From contig JALIZF010001719.1 of assembly GCA_029948255.1 (NCBI GenBank), forward strand, positions 568,746 through 632,745: a DNA stretch of 64,000 nucleotides, given 5' to 3'. Position numbers and translations under genes: made by a program. The DNA comes from Telmatactis stephensoni. Taxonomy: Eukaryota; Cnidaria; Anthozoa; Actiniaria; Isophelliidae. Below are positions 35,445-48,269 of this stretch, piece by piece (the first letter of the stretch is position 1; each line of letters starts with the position of its first letter). Under the pieces are notes generated by a model. That model worked only from the letters and a program-made list of their open reading frames with translations, searched no databases and was not told where the DNA came from.

Positions 35445-35692
35445 AAATGATAGTGGAATGTTTCTACGAGTGAGAATGCATTGACATATTTTTTACCTGG
35501 AAAAAATGTATCCAGACTGGATTTGAACCAGTGATCACCTCTCACACTTTAGACAAGTACGTGCTCTGGTTCAAAATGGGTAATAATTTTGACAAGTGCT
35601 CTGGTCACTGGTTCATAATCCAGTCTGGGACAGATTTTTTCTAGTAAAAAGATCAGTTGATTCACACTCTTAGAAACATTCCACTATCATTT
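35445..35692. mobile_element. Long imperfect palindrome (MITE-like)
   Basis: The ends are exact reverse complements over 20 bases: AAATGATAGTGGAATGTTTC against GAAACATTCCACTATCATTT. An inner pair (ATCCAGACTGGATTTGAACC and GGTTCATAATCCAGTCTGG) also matches. No coding content; it lies about 180 bases before the FGD start. Confidence 0.82.
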
Positions 35693-35867
35693 CTAATAGT
35701 TACCAAGTGACAGAATTAAGATTCATTGACATAATAATGTTTCAAGATTAATATTTCTTGTATTAATAATAATGTGATGGAACACTTTCTAGCCATGCAT
35801 GTATGGATGTAATCAATACATACTACACGTCACTTCCTTTCCCTATTGTATTTCAGTTTACTGGACA

Positions 35868-38800
35868 ATGGCTGATACTGCAAAACCACGAACCAAAAGT
35901 GCCCAAGGTCTTGCACGAATTAAAGCAGAACTTGTCAAGAGCAAACTTGAAAATAGAAGGTCTAGAACCTGTGAAGGTACACCCATTGCATATTCAAGTA
36001 TTAAAGAAAACACCATTGCTAAGCAAAACACAACAAAATTAGCAAGAGAATCGAGGAGTTTCTCAGATCCTGACATATCAGGAAGTCTTGTAATATTCAG
36101 TGAGGCAAATGGGCTGTTTAGTAAAGCCAGGCAGGTATCATCATTCAAAGGGAACTCAAAAGATTCGTTAAAAGCTTGTATGGCTTCAGAAGAAAGAGCA
36201 GCATCGATAAGCCCAGAGTCAGTAAAGGTAAATGCACATGTTAAAGACCTTAAATGTACATTTGAACACTATTCACTAGATGGATCAAACCAGCAACACA
36301 TGACTGAGTTTTCAAATCCATTGCATAAAGGGAATCAAGCAAGGTTTCGTAAAGGAGGGGGTGTTTTATCACCAAAACCTGTTATTGGTCCAAAACCTGT
36401 AGTTACACCAAAACCACCTCAATTGTTAAACAATCATAGCAAAAGTGTCCAACAGATAGTGCCACCAAAAGAAAGCACATTTATTTCTTCACAATGTAGT
36501 GATGAAGAGAATGATGATGGATTGTATGCCAAAGTTTTACACGAAAGACCAAGTATACCATCACATCCCCCTCCAAGAAAACTACCTAACATGACTACTG
36601 AAAAGCAAGTGACATCTCAAGAGAATCACGCCCCTGATAAACATCCTGAGGAAATCTTATCAAGCAAAGAACAGAAAGATATTCCTGAGAAGGAATCATC
36701 AGAACCTCCAATATATGCACAAGTAGATAAAAGTAAAAAGACAAATAAAATGGTGAACAAAAGAAGTAGAAGTGATTCAGACCCATCACCTTCAAATATC
36801 AATATTGCCTCAGGCATCAAATTTGAAATAGCACAACAACCTCAAGTGAAACAGAGTGATGCTATTGATAATGAGGAAGCTGACAGTGATGATGATTCAG
36901 AAGGATGGGACCCCAGTGAGTTTGATGATGATGATGATGACTTCAGTGATTTTGAACTAAGCAGTGGTGAGAACTCAAGATCAAACTCACAAGATGGAAA
37001 AGAAATGATGGTATGTTTTTAACAAATGACATATGATTAACTTCCCCTGTTTCTCATGGTTTACATCATTTGATCATTGTTTGTCCATCTTGTTTTAATT
37101 CATTTTCCTTATGAGTGATGATTACTGGCATTTATTAAAACATTTAAATGTAAATAAGATGACATTCCACATCTGTAAATTTATTGTTAACTGAGCTTCT
37201 TCAACCAATGTAATATAGATTTTAACCCAATTAAAAATACTAAAAACACTGTTGAAAATTGTTTTTTGCATTTTCAGAATTTTCCTGATGAGAGGAGTAA
37301 GAAACTATATAATATTGCTCACGAGATATTGACTACAGAGAGAGCGTAAGTATTGTTATAACAAATTATTGAATGAAAAAACTCAATACAGACATTTTAC
37401 AGGCAGAGAAATGTGTGATTTTTGTGGCTTACTGTCTTGAAGAGGCAAAGCCACTTAGTCATCGGGTTGTGTAAGTCCATCTGTGCATAACTCCGCAGGA
37501 AGCCCAAAAATAAACTTTGTAGATTCTTCCTCAGTCCCTCTGCTCGGTCGTTTACTCTCCCATATTTACAATTCTGTATGTTAGCACAAGCAGTATGAGC
37601 TACATGTGCTCATTGAGCGACTATTTTATTAAATTTTACAGGTATGTTAGAAGGTTACATTTACTTGATCAGGTAAATTCCTTGTTTTTGTTGATATCTC
37701 ATTCATTTATTTATTGATTCATTGATTCATCCATCCATCCATCCATTCATCTATCCATCCATCCGTGTACTTGTTTGTTTATTCATTCATTCATTTATTC
37801 ATTTATTCATTTATTCATTCATTCATATTTTCATTTATTCATTCATTCAGTCATTTCTTCTTCCATTCATCCATTTATCCATTGATTCATTAGTTCATTT
37901 GTTCATTCATTCATTCATTTGTTTATATATTCATGCAATAATTATCTATTTTAACAGGTGTTTTGCTTCAGACTTCAAAATGAATGCCTTGCCCATGGTC
38001 ATATCACTGCTGATGTCCTCCATGATGTGTTCTCTAACATATCTGCTATTCACACATTACACAAAGATTTCTTGTTACCCAAACTAGAGGAAAGGATGAG
38101 CCAATGGTATGTACATTTAAATACTTGAATTATTTTTAAACTTACCAGCAATGTTGGGTTGGTTACTATGGTTAAGTTATTGTCCATGCATCAACAAGCA
38201 TGCAGGCATGAAAAGATTGCATATACATTTTTTGATTATTGTACCTATTTTCCTCTGTCCCCTTCTAGATTTACTGTCTCAAATGTTTGTCATTTTTATA
38301 GGAGTACAGACAACAGGATTGGAGACATCTTGAAGACTCTTGCCCCCTTTTTAAAGGTAAATCAGATGGCAATAAATAAACAAAATTAATTTGTTCTTAA
38401 ATTGAAGACATCAGTGCAAAAACATTGTAAGTGAACTGTTATCAAGTAGTCATCCAAGAACTACCTTGAGGCTGCCCCCTACAATCTACGATGTTATGGC
38501 TACAAAGCATTCAGTGTATCTGCACCAAGATTATGGAACTCACTCCCTGACAACTTAAGGAACTACACAAATATTTCTATTGACACTTTCAAGAGCCAGC
38601 TAAAAACACATAATTTATTTAGAAAAGCATTCTATTGATGACACTAGTTTCAAGTTTTAACTTTGGAATAGGTGCTATATAAATATCATTCATTATTATA
38701 ATTTATTTGTTATTAGTTAATTCTCCCTTGCATTTCTTTATCAAAATAGCCCTAAAACTGGTTTTCATCATAGCTCACTTACATTGCTTTTACATGCAAA

Positions 38801-41800
38801 CAAGGTGTTATTTTTTTATCTGAGATTTGGGGCCCCTGTGGAAAAATTATGAATGTGCAAGATTTGGAGCTGAGCAAAAACTGGCATGGTGTCCGTAATT
38901 TTCCCACAGGAATCCCAAATCTCCATTCCCCTAAAGAATACCTGATTTTCAAGCGAACTAAGGAGGAAAGGGTAGGTTGAAACACAGTATGCCACACCCT
39001 GGATCTGTCTCATTTTAGTTACAAATATCAGTTTAACACAGTATGATTGTTTTCTTTTCAGTTGTATACAGCCTATATAGCAAACTTTGACAAGTCTAGT
39101 GAAACACTCGCAACGTGGACAAAAAAGTCACCAGTTTTTGCTTCCATTATTGAAGATATTCAGGTATATGATGCGTATTTGTGCTTTTCTTTTGTTATTA
39201 TTGTCTGTCTTTTCTCAAACATCAGAATGGGCATGGTTCAATGGGTTCCCTGTGTTTCCTGAATGTTTTCAAACACTGAAGAAGCCTAAGTTTCTTTTCT
39301 TAAAAGTCTTGTTTATATTTCTGCGTAAATCTTTCATTTTTTCTTTTCATTCTCCCTTTTTCAATCATAAAATGGCCTACCCTGTAATTGAAACTGTATA
39401 AAATGATTATTTTTGTCACCAGTGGCTTTTCTTATATTTCCGATATTCATCATTGAAATAGTGTGGATGATAAATTGTTTTATAGAAATCCAAAGAATGT
39501 GAGAATCTTACCCTGGGGCACCACATGCTTGAACCAATTCAACGAATACCAAGATACAAACTCCTCCTTAAAGGTATAGAACTCTAGCATGACTCGATAT
39601 TATCTCATTACAGTCCTCTTTGCTTTACTGATACAAATGTTTCTTCCTCAATTTGCATGTCTTCACCATGCCATGTTGAAGAATCGATATCTTTCCTGCT
39701 TACAAATTTTAAGGTCTATTGACAATGAAACATTTCTTTTTTTAAAAAGCGCGCATATGTCCAATTTTGTGCATTCACCGTAACGATTTGAATAAACGCC
39801 ACCCCTCCCAACAACAACAACAACAACAACAATAACAGCAACAATAACAGCAACAACAACAACAACAACAAACCGCCCCATCTCTACCCTTGAAAGTTAA
39901 ATAAGTGCCTCGGGTGTTTATTCAAATGCAGGGTATTGACTGTTGTCTTTCTTTTAGATTATTTAGGAAAACTTCCCGAGGAGTCTCCTGATTATAAAGA
40001 CACTCAAGGTATCACTAAGAAAAGGAAGGAAACTGCTTGATAATTATATGTTTGATAATTTCTAATATGGACTCTAGAAATAGGAGAAGAAACCCGATTA
40101 TTAGAAACTAAGCCTAGATTATTCAAGACTTTTTATTTCTTTCAGAGGCGATGGAAATTATATCTGAAGCCGCTGCTCACGCCAACGAGAGTATGAAAAA
40201 GATGGTTAGTAATTTGTCAAGTGCAACGTTTTTTTGCGCAATAATGTTGTTTTGTAAGCAAAAGACGGTAAATGTTGGTCCTATAACAACTCTCGCTCGA
40301 ACATTTTCTTTGATGCACGATGTAAGAATCTTCTTTTCTCTTTGTTACAACAACAATAATAACAATAACAACAACAACAACAACAACAACGACAACATTT
40401 GCGCGCAGAATATTACTACGATCAATATTGCAATTTGTAACGCAAACGTTTTGCGCAGTAAATTGCACTATTTTGTTGCCTCTATTGCTGCACTTTCAAT
40501 AACTGTATGTACAACTATTCCTGCTTTACTGCATCGCACGTCAAGGCCTTGTTTAAGAGCTCGCTTGTTCTTACATGAGTTTTACTATTTCTGTTAGGAA
40601 AGTTTTAAGAAATTGTTGGAAATCCAAGAAAGAATAATCGAAGACTACAGCGTAGTGACGGCGGGCAGGGTGAGTCGTTATATGGGTAGTTGATGAATCT
40701 TCCTTTGACGCACTAATAAATCAGAACCGTTGTCAGATTCTATGAGGCTTTGATATTAAATGTAGATATCTTAGAATTTCTTCGTCCATATTGATAGTAT
40801 TTGATTAACTTTTATAGCAACTTATCAAAGAAGGTGATCTTAGCAAAGTTGCTGCTCGTCATGTTGCACATCAAGAACGAACTCTATTATTGGTATGTAC
40901 CTACCTAGCGGCTGTCGGGGAAGGGGGTGGGGAAGGGAATCGCATGTGGACTGGGAGAGAGGGAAAGGTCGTTACAAAGGTTATGATGATGTTGTGGACA
41001 ATTGAAGGGTTTCCTTTGAAAATGGCCAAAGTGATTTTTTTTGATATTTTTCAATGGTATAAAATGGTATCAATTAACTTTCTTATGCTAAAAAATCAAT
41101 GTCTAGACATCCATCAAAAAATTACTTAGGTCATTTTCACAGTAAACCCTTCAATTTGCGTATAATATAATTGCTAATTAAACACCTTAAATAGTTCCAA
41201 TAAACAGGCTTATCCCATTCATACAGTGTCCTCCCGCTTTTTCACTGAAGGAAGTATGTCGTAGTTTACGTGTTAGTGCGTGGTTCCCCGGCTTCTAAGT
41301 GAGAATGTCCCGAGTTCGATCCCCAATGACTTCATACAACTTCTCTCGAAGTTGTGTACCTTTGACGGAGCGAATTGGATAAAGTGTGCTCGGATGGCCT
41401 CAATTTTATCAATTACTCTAGAAGTTGGTAACGCACGAGTTATTGACTGCCTTTCTTCTTCTCCTTCTCTTTCCTCTTCAGTTTCCACCCTCTTCCCTCT
41501 TTGTTTCTGGCCTCTCTATTTTCAGTTTTCTGCTTTTCCTAACATTTCGAATGTTTCTCTAATGCTCTTATTCTTTGCTCTTCTTAGTTCAACGATGTAT
41601 TACTATGCTGTGCTAAACTGACTGGCACCAATAAACTCAAAGTCAAAGTAGAAATGGACCTTTACGGTATGGAAATAGGTGAAACAGACGAAGACGATGA
41701 GGTAGAACTAACAAACACTTTCCGTGTAACAAGTAAGCAAAAAGTCATCGATTTCTCATGCCTCTTCAGAAGAAGAGCGAGAAACGTGGATCAAAGAAAT

Positions 41801-43157
41801 CAATGATGCTATCCAGGAAATTTCTCGCAAGCGGGAGACTTACAAACGTGGTTCCCAATCTAATGTCATTAGTAAAAGTGAACTCGGTAAAAAAGCACCT
41901 GTATGGGTGCGTGACGAGGCCGTGACAATGTGCATGTTATGTGACTCATTATTCACTTTAACTAAACGAAGACACCACTGTCGTGCTTGTGGTGGGATCT
42001 TCTGTAATACCTGCTGTCATCGTAAAGTTCTTTTAGAGTACTCAGCCAAACATGAACGTGTTTGTCAGAAATGTTATCGAGTTCTTGTACGTGGTAAATC
42101 CACTACGCTGAAGAGAACTACAAGAGAACATGGCCATCATGATGTCAAGAAGATATCAAGTGATAGTAAAGTTATTCTATCTGGTTTTCTACGCTATAAA
42201 GGTTGCAAATCCAGCGATAAACATTGGGTCAAGAGATGGTGTGTTTTATCAAATACGTTTGAATTTTATTGTTATAAAGCTAAAAAGGATACCAAAGCAG
42301 ACTTTTCTTTGCCTCTTCCTGGTTATGTGGTAGACAAACCAAATATGGTAAGTTTTGCTTAATTGACACTTAGGCCCTGTTTATATGGAGAAAAGTTGTT
42401 ACCGGTATCCGACACAGCGTCCCCCCCCCAAGACAGCTTTACAGAGCGTTTACAGTAAGCCCAACTGCATTTTTCGCTGGAAAATTAGCGTGCGCGCGCA
42501 TATCGTGTTTGAGCTGTCTCGCCCTGGGAAGGCGAGTTATATGTTTATGTGAGAAAACGTTGTCTCGCCTCCCAGAGTTACCCTACCCTTTTAAAACGTT
42601 GAGATGTTGGTGATAGTTTAAGAGACGTATCCAGAGCGTTCCAGATCTTTATTGCTCTCTCTATATTGCATTTCTTATGGAAATTGTTGTTTCTTTTGAC
42701 AGGCAGATAATTTGGACAAAAAGATAGCTTTTAAGTTGCATCATAAAAATGTAGTTGTGCACTACTTCTCAACAGACAGTGAAGAACTGTTACAAAGGTA
42801 AACAACCTTGTTTTGGATGGCGGTAACATGATCGTATTTTATGTTATCTTTGGCTGATGATGATGATGATGGTGATGACGATGATGATGAAGATGACGAT
42901 GATGATGATTGTGATTATAGTGATGATTGTAGTAGTAGAGTTGGTGGTCATGGAGATGCTTGACGAACAAAGTAATCAGTGTGGATCTCTACCTCTCATT
43001 TGTCGGCCCTGACTCCAAACCCTTTAAAATTGCTGCCTTTAACATTACACTCTCCCTGTTGCATTGTAGATGGATGCATAACTTGTCTTACGCTGTTAAA
43101 GCTGAACGTATTCCTGAGGAAGAACCCAAGGAGTCTAACGCAGCAAATACTATATAA
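35868..43157 (+). CDS. FGD-family Rho GEF (DH-PH-FYVE-PH)
   Basis: Fourteen exons: 35868-37010, 37278-37345, 37642-37672, 37958-38106, 38302-38356, 39062-39163, 39486-39573, 39958-40008, 40146-40204, 40598-40669, 40818-40892, 41588-42347, 42703-42797, 43070-43157. The 381-residue first exon is disordered, with proline motifs ([17 protein letters not shown]), two YAxV sites and an acidic tract ending [11 protein letters not shown]. The DH domain starts at [20 protein letters not shown] and includes [16 protein letters not shown] first PH domain follows, then a FYVE zinc finger with [13 protein letters not shown] and RVC (41895-42090) and a second PH domain. This is the FGD layout, in which the enzyme activates Cdc42-type GTPases at PI3P-containing membranes. 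Exon 12 has one extra base in an A run at 41739-41743. Removing it restores KQKSS...EEERETW, and the exon total exceeds a multiple of three by exactly one. Which FGD paralogue it is remains unclear. Confidence 0.88.
37703..37935. repeat. (ATTC)n/(ATCC)n microsatellite in FGD intron
   Basis: Long imperfect run of CATT, ATTC and CATC units between FGD exons 3 and 4. The open frame across it (His/Ile/Phe/Ser-rich) is an artefact of the repeat. Confidence 0.9.
38465..38702 (+). mobile_element. LINE reverse-transcriptase C-terminal relic
   Basis: The frame around 38485-38639 reads [19 protein letters not shown], then [11 protein letters not shown] and a stop. This is the typical end of CR1/L2-type LINE ORF2 proteins. 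It is followed by GTGCTATATAAATATC and an ATT-rich tail. It is truncated and in an FGD intron. Confidence 0.75.
39805..39872. repeat. (CAA)n microsatellite
   Basis: CAACAA units with a few AATAACAG interruptions in FGD intron 7. Confidence 0.9.
40348..40396. repeat. (CAA)n microsatellite
   Basis: ACAACAATAATAAC followed by a CAA run in FGD intron 9. Confidence 0.9.
41255..41335 (+). mobile_element. tRNA-like SINE head
   Basis: TAGTTTACGTG matches the Pol III A-box TRGYNNANNNG exactly. GAGTTCGATCCCC, about 46 bases on, matches the B box. The flanks do not form a full cloverleaf, so a SINE head or tRNA pseudogene is more likely than a working tRNA. It lies in FGD intron 11. Confidence 0.55.
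42856..42912. repeat. (GAT)n microsatellite
   Basis: GATGATGAT units with GAC variants in the last FGD intron. Confidence 0.9.
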
Positions 43158-43202
43158 TGAACTAGTGGTTCCATCGTAAGACAATCGCTCATAAAGGAAA
43201 AT

Positions 43203-43370
43203 ATGCCATCAGACAAAGATGCGTACAGAATGAGGATTAAGGCTTTGAATGATCAAATGATAAAGATTATCAGTTACAGATCTGGTGTAATTATTGGCAG
43301 ACGCTTTGTTCCACCGAATGATAGAAAGGACACACTTGTTAACGATCCCGCGCTGTCGTCAACGGTATAA
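43203..43370 (+). CDS. Small downstream ORF after FGD, 55 residues, unknown
   Basis: ATG at 43203, TAA at 43368-43370. The frame is open upstream back to the FGD stop (TAA TGA at 43155-43160) and is in the same frame as the last FGD exon. The residues (MPSDKDAYRMRIKALNDQ..., then RRFVPPNDRKD) have a balanced, coding-like composition unusual for this AT-rich spacer. It could be a 3' UTR ORF, a relic of a longer FGD C-terminus or chance. No domain is recognised. Confidence 0.3.
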   Translation: MPSDKDAYRMRIKALNDQMIKIISYRSGVIIGRRFVPPNDRKDTLVNDPALSSTV

Positions 43371-46300
43371 ACTTTGGATTCCAACTATTTCGCCATCTCG
43401 TGCTTTAGATTTTTTGAAGCTATGAGAATATATTATATATAGTTCGTTAGTTACACATCGTTTTTTGAATCAGTTTTAATATTTTATATCTATTGAGCTA
43501 TCTATACTTATATGCCTTTTTTCGTGACTCAAAATTAAGAAGAACATAGAAACAGAAGTATTGCTAGTTTTAACTCTCTATGCATCTCAGAAATGTTAGT
43601 GTACTTTTCTGGCGTTTTCATTAATATGGCGTTCTTTTATGAATTCCTTTTTGGAGTTTTTATATTCATTTTTTATTAATGCTTTTTTCTTCGAGTTTTT
43701 ATATTCATCTTTTGCAACTACATTTGAGTGAATCCTGTACTAGCCAAAGCCTCGTTCTCGTTACAGTAGCTGTTTATATATTTTGCTATCATGTAAATTA
43801 TATATTGTATAATTAGCGACAAAAGCTGCTTTATTGCCAATCGTCATTTGTCAGTACACGATAGTATGCATTGAAACAGAGGCTTTGGCTAGTACAGGAC
43901 TCGCTCAACTGTATCTTGGGAAACGGCTGTTGGAAATCCTCATTAGCTTACAATCATTTTAGCCATTCATATATATTAAGTAGGGCGGCATCTATTGTTG
44001 TAATGGAGTTAATTGATCACTGAGCTAATTTTAGGATTTCTTTTTAACACTTCTTGAGTGAACTCATTTCGGTATAGATAAAACAGTCATGTCTAATTAG
44101 GTTTTTATGTATGCTTTTCGTAAACGAGTTAATGAATTAATGTAGAAAGGCTGAGATCAAATATTATGATATGCGAACTTTGAATGCATGGTACATGTGT
44201 CTACTGCCTATATACATAAGCAACAGTAGTTATAAAGCTTAGTTGTTTATTGTACACGGAAGGGATGCTAAAAGCATCCATATATATAGATAATATAATA
44301 TAATAGTCTAGTACATATTTAATCACGTGTACTTTATTGTGTCGGCTTTCATATGAATTGAAAACAATAGCTTTCAGTATACTAGAATAGTCTTCGTATA
44401 TGAATCGATAACCGGCGACACGTTACCGTATCTGTACTGTAACCGTAACATGGAATGAATTTTTAGTAACCGTACCATATATACGTACGTACTCTCGTGA
44501 TTATAAAATCTTTTGAACTATACCATAACCGTAACAATTACGTAAACGCAACCCTTCTAGTTGCGGGACTGTTACCGTGTCGTAGTCAAATCGTCCACAT
44601 ATACGAAATCTACTCAAAAACTACATCGCAAACTGAATCAACAATTCTTTTTAATTATGTTAAAACTTGTACATGTAAGATATCTTGATGTAATTCTGCT
44701 GGATCTCCTTAAAAATATTTCTAGAATGATTAGAAATTACCGCAATGGATCTATTGATCAGTTTTCAGATCACAAGACTAGAATCGGTAATTTTTATGAA
44801 GTCTTAGAGCTTTTGTGCTAAGTGGTTTGTTATTATTGTTGTATGTTTTTATTTACCTTGTGGTGAAATGTTTTAAATAAACTTAAGTAATGAAAATTAC
44901 TTGCATGATATATGGCAGTACTTTGATACATTTAATTGTACGTAATATCTTGTTCTTTTCTAAATATATTGATGTGGAAAATCTGTCTTGGGTGCATTAT
45001 GATCCTATTTGTCGGACGTTTTTGTATCGCAGCATCCAGGTGTTTACCGCTGTCCTTTGGTCTACTCTACTGTTGTTTTGTTTAAAAAAATTGGTAGTGT
45101 GAACATTTTTTGTTCTCTTGTTTTTTCCTTTCTTTCCTTGCTGCCTCCCTAGCTGTTTGTCTTTTACAATTGGGATAACAGCATGTATTTATGTTGCTTG
45201 TAAATAACAAGAGTTGCCGTCCAATATATATGATTCATATTATATTTTTGAAGCATCAAAAATCTTTATTATAATTAAACTTTGTTAGCCTGCGAGCACA
45301 TAGCAAGACAAATAAACACCGCGCCAATAAAAAAACATCCAATTTTCTGTTTAGTGGGAGATATAGTATTCTGCTGTGATAGCATGGATTTGTCAACTAA
45401 GCTAAGTGTTTAGCAAGCAAAAACACAGACGCGAGGAAATTGTCATATTTATCATTGCTTGCGAGCGCCATTGGAATTGGATTTAATTGGGATTGCAATA
45501 ATCAGTTTCATATTATTTCATGTATCCATTTCTTCATCAACTTTTTTTCTTCCTGGTCACACCTTGGCGTTCAAACACTTACCTGGTCCAGCCAATACCA
45601 TCCAGCGACACGGCCATGCATAATTCATGAATGTTATATTTTGTCTTCCAACCACCTGCCAAAACAGTCTTCAGTTTATGAATTGACGAAGGGCGCGAAT
45701 GCGGCGTCTATAGCAGCGAGATTCCTAGCTTCTAGTGCCAAAAATCTAAGTCTTTGTCACAATGTTAACGGTTTCTTTGGTTGGTAAGAAATTCAGTTGT
45801 AGCATTCAACTACAGGTAAGGCTTGAGAAAATATAAATGAGATATCGCGCTGTATAATTGGGCTGTATTATCACTAGTAAAACTAGGCATTAAATACTGG
45901 TTTGAGGTGGATTTTTATACTCAAAATAACACTCTCAAAGGAGAATTTCCCTTCGTTAAGCGATCGAGTTGACTTTTTGAATGTTGAACCGTTAAAACAT
46001 CTATAACAAGGCAGACCTTGGCCTTTAGATAGCTTATATTCAAATGTACAATAATGGAAATGTGCTCTGGTAATTTATGTATTTAAAAAGATTCTACAGC
46101 GAGGCATTTAATATTTTAGAATTGGCATTCATTTCCTAAATTGTAATTTTAAATATTGCTTCTCTGGAAAACATTTAAATCATCGTGAGGGTAATGTTTT
46201 CCAGTTGTGTTTTGTATATTTCTTTACGTGGTTGACTTAGTCAAACCCTACGCGGCGAAGCAACCATCGTATTCAATTTTAATAGTTTTCTCTCTTGGAC

Positions 46301-48269
46301 ATCAATATAACGTAGGCCGGTGGTGTACACAACTTCTCGATAGGAAGAATTTCTGAAATGGCCCAAAGGTACTGAATTAAAGCAGTATTTTATGGAATCG
46401 AACGGGCAATACGCTATTTACAGAGTAAGATTCAACAGTATGCCGGCTGTGATGTCCGTATGTTCTACAGAATTAATCTGACTAATTGATTGTTTTTGGA
46501 GCAAATCCTTTAACCTTTCATATTAAGCATAACTAATGAGAGAGTGAGTTTTTTTGTTTTGATATTATTGGCAGAAAAACCCTACACTTGAACAAAATCC
46601 AAGGCCCGCTGCCATTTCTTATATTTGTTACAAACATTTTCCAGCCAATTACTTTTTTCTAAATAGTTAAGTCTTTTATGGTTGGTGAAGCTACGCGGAA
46701 CAAAAATATAAACTTTGTGTTCTGTATTTTTTACAGGCACTGTAGTTAGAAAACATCTTAGACTCACTGTTATCACTTTCAATTAAGCCTTTTTTCCATA
46801 GTTTTCCGACCAAAAATGCATTGATCTCTATCTGCGGTATCTCAGCTTTGGTGAAAATAGAATTATTCAATTGATTAAAAGTTTTTATGAAAGGAAAATC
46901 ATTCTATCCAATGTTTATCGATGTTTCGTTTTCGATGATAAAATACTTGTTAATGGCGCCACGCGGTTTTAGCTTCATGATACGAGAACCTTCATCTTTA
47001 TAATAAGTAATTCAATAGCCACCCAACAAATTGTTTTATAGAATATCATATGCAAATGACTGTACAATTTCTAGGGTTTATCCGGTCTAAAGACAGGCCG
47101 AGGATGTTTACGTTCTTGAAAACGTGGGCTACACAGGATCTTTATAGAAAATACTGTGTAAGAGTCTGTTGTCAAACTAAATGACTATTTTCGACTCGTG
47201 CCTCGTCCTTCTTCTCCAACTTCTTCTTCGCATATACACACACACACACAAAAGAGAAAAAAAAGTGGATACTTTAAAATTGAATTTGTAATTGTAATAA
47301 TTCTAATCCAACAAAGTACAACTTTTCGCTTCTGCAAAAAAACGTCATTTTAAATAAACTCATTTTGTTTATAGAAATGAAAATTTCTTACATTCCTTGA
47401 TCAAATACGTATCTGACGCTACTGTGGACATTCTTCTATGTAATCCGATGGATTTTTTGAATATCAAACAAATGAAAAATGAAAAACAAATACGATATTG
47501 AACTAAGACTGGAACAATGCAAATATATTCCAGTTTCTTAGTCAACATAAGTCAAAACCAAAGTCAGTGGCTTCAATAATTGATTAGAAAAATAAAATGA
47601 AAAAATACCTTACGAATCGAGTAATGTGACGAACTTTTTAGTCATCGCTTATGGGAGAAAGTCTTTATTATTTACGTGACATGTTCCATATATGAACCTA
47701 TATATCCATAAACTGAAGGAAAGCTATGCTTACCCTGGACAATGAATATACCATCTCAATATAACCTTAATCTCTGGAATAATAGATAGTAATTGCCACC
47801 ATTAGGTCAGCTCTAGCTTTCTAATTGACCGCATAATAAGAATTATATATCTGTATGAGATATGTAGTGTAAAGTATTTTGGTCCAAGAGCTCACGTGGT
47901 AGGAATTCTGCAGTGTAAAATTGAGAGTGGGGTAGGGAGAACGTTCTAGAATGTATGGATTTGTGTATGAATGATTTAATGGTGAATAAATAATTCAAAA
48001 ACTAAAACTGAACAAATTATATGACTAATTGACTGACTAAAAGAGTGAACGAGTAAATGATAGTGAATGAGGGATTAAATGGACGAATAAATAAATGAAC
48101 GAACGAACGAATGAGCGAATGAATGGATGGTCGTTTTGACTATAGGCTGTAAGGTTTGTAAGTTGTACATTTTGGACCGAATAATTTGGACCACCAAAAG
48201 CCAGTGGATTTGATCATTAACTTACAACAAATAACATGATATGATCGATAAATTTAAATTATATTCCAG
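43371..48269. other. Intergenic region, no gene recognised
   Basis: About 4.9 kb of AT-rich DNA. It contains an inverted repeat at 43726-43912, a CA microsatellite near 47234 and a GAAT/GAAC run near 48080-48125. The open frame at 45440-45787 has a phase incompatible with the exon at 48270, so it is not linked. The missing 5' exon or exons of the con80 gene should be here but could not be found. Confidence 0.45.
43726..43912. mobile_element. Inverted-repeat element, ~30-bp arms
   Basis: TGAGTGAATCCTGTACTAGCC followed by AAAGCCTC pairs with GAGGCTTTGGCTAGTACAGG followed by ACTCGCTCA about 130 bases downstream, with one or two mismatches. Non-coding; probably a short DNA transposon. Confidence 0.72.

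Larger units (their letters stand above)
32629..35867. other. Intergenic region upstream of FGD gene
   Basis: About 3.2 kb without a recognised gene. It holds the SINE at 32930-33230 and the palindromic element at 35445-35692, annotated separately. Small open frames (33196-33510, 35056-35283) have no domain and are probably chance. A T-rich acceptor just before 35857 suggests a 5' UTR intron of the FGD gene in this interval. Confidence 0.45.

Noticed and set aside
37722..38087. 121-codon frame rich in His, Ile, Phe and Ser
   Set aside because: It is produced by the ATTC microsatellite running into FGD exon 4 in another frame.
41255..41335. Functional tRNA gene
   Set aside because: A and B boxes are good, but the acceptor and D/T stems do not pair convincingly. 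Called SINE-like instead.
41733..41769. A 37-bp GT-AG intron in the FGD PH-domain exon
   Set aside because: It would remove a conserved PH strand (KQKSS..ASSEEER). A one-base A-run error explains the frame more simply, and 37 bases is very short for an animal intron.
45440..45787. Possible upstream exon of the con80-like gene
   Set aside because: A donor exists near 45784, but its phase (2) joined to the exon at 48270 would give a TGA stop. No domain is recognised.
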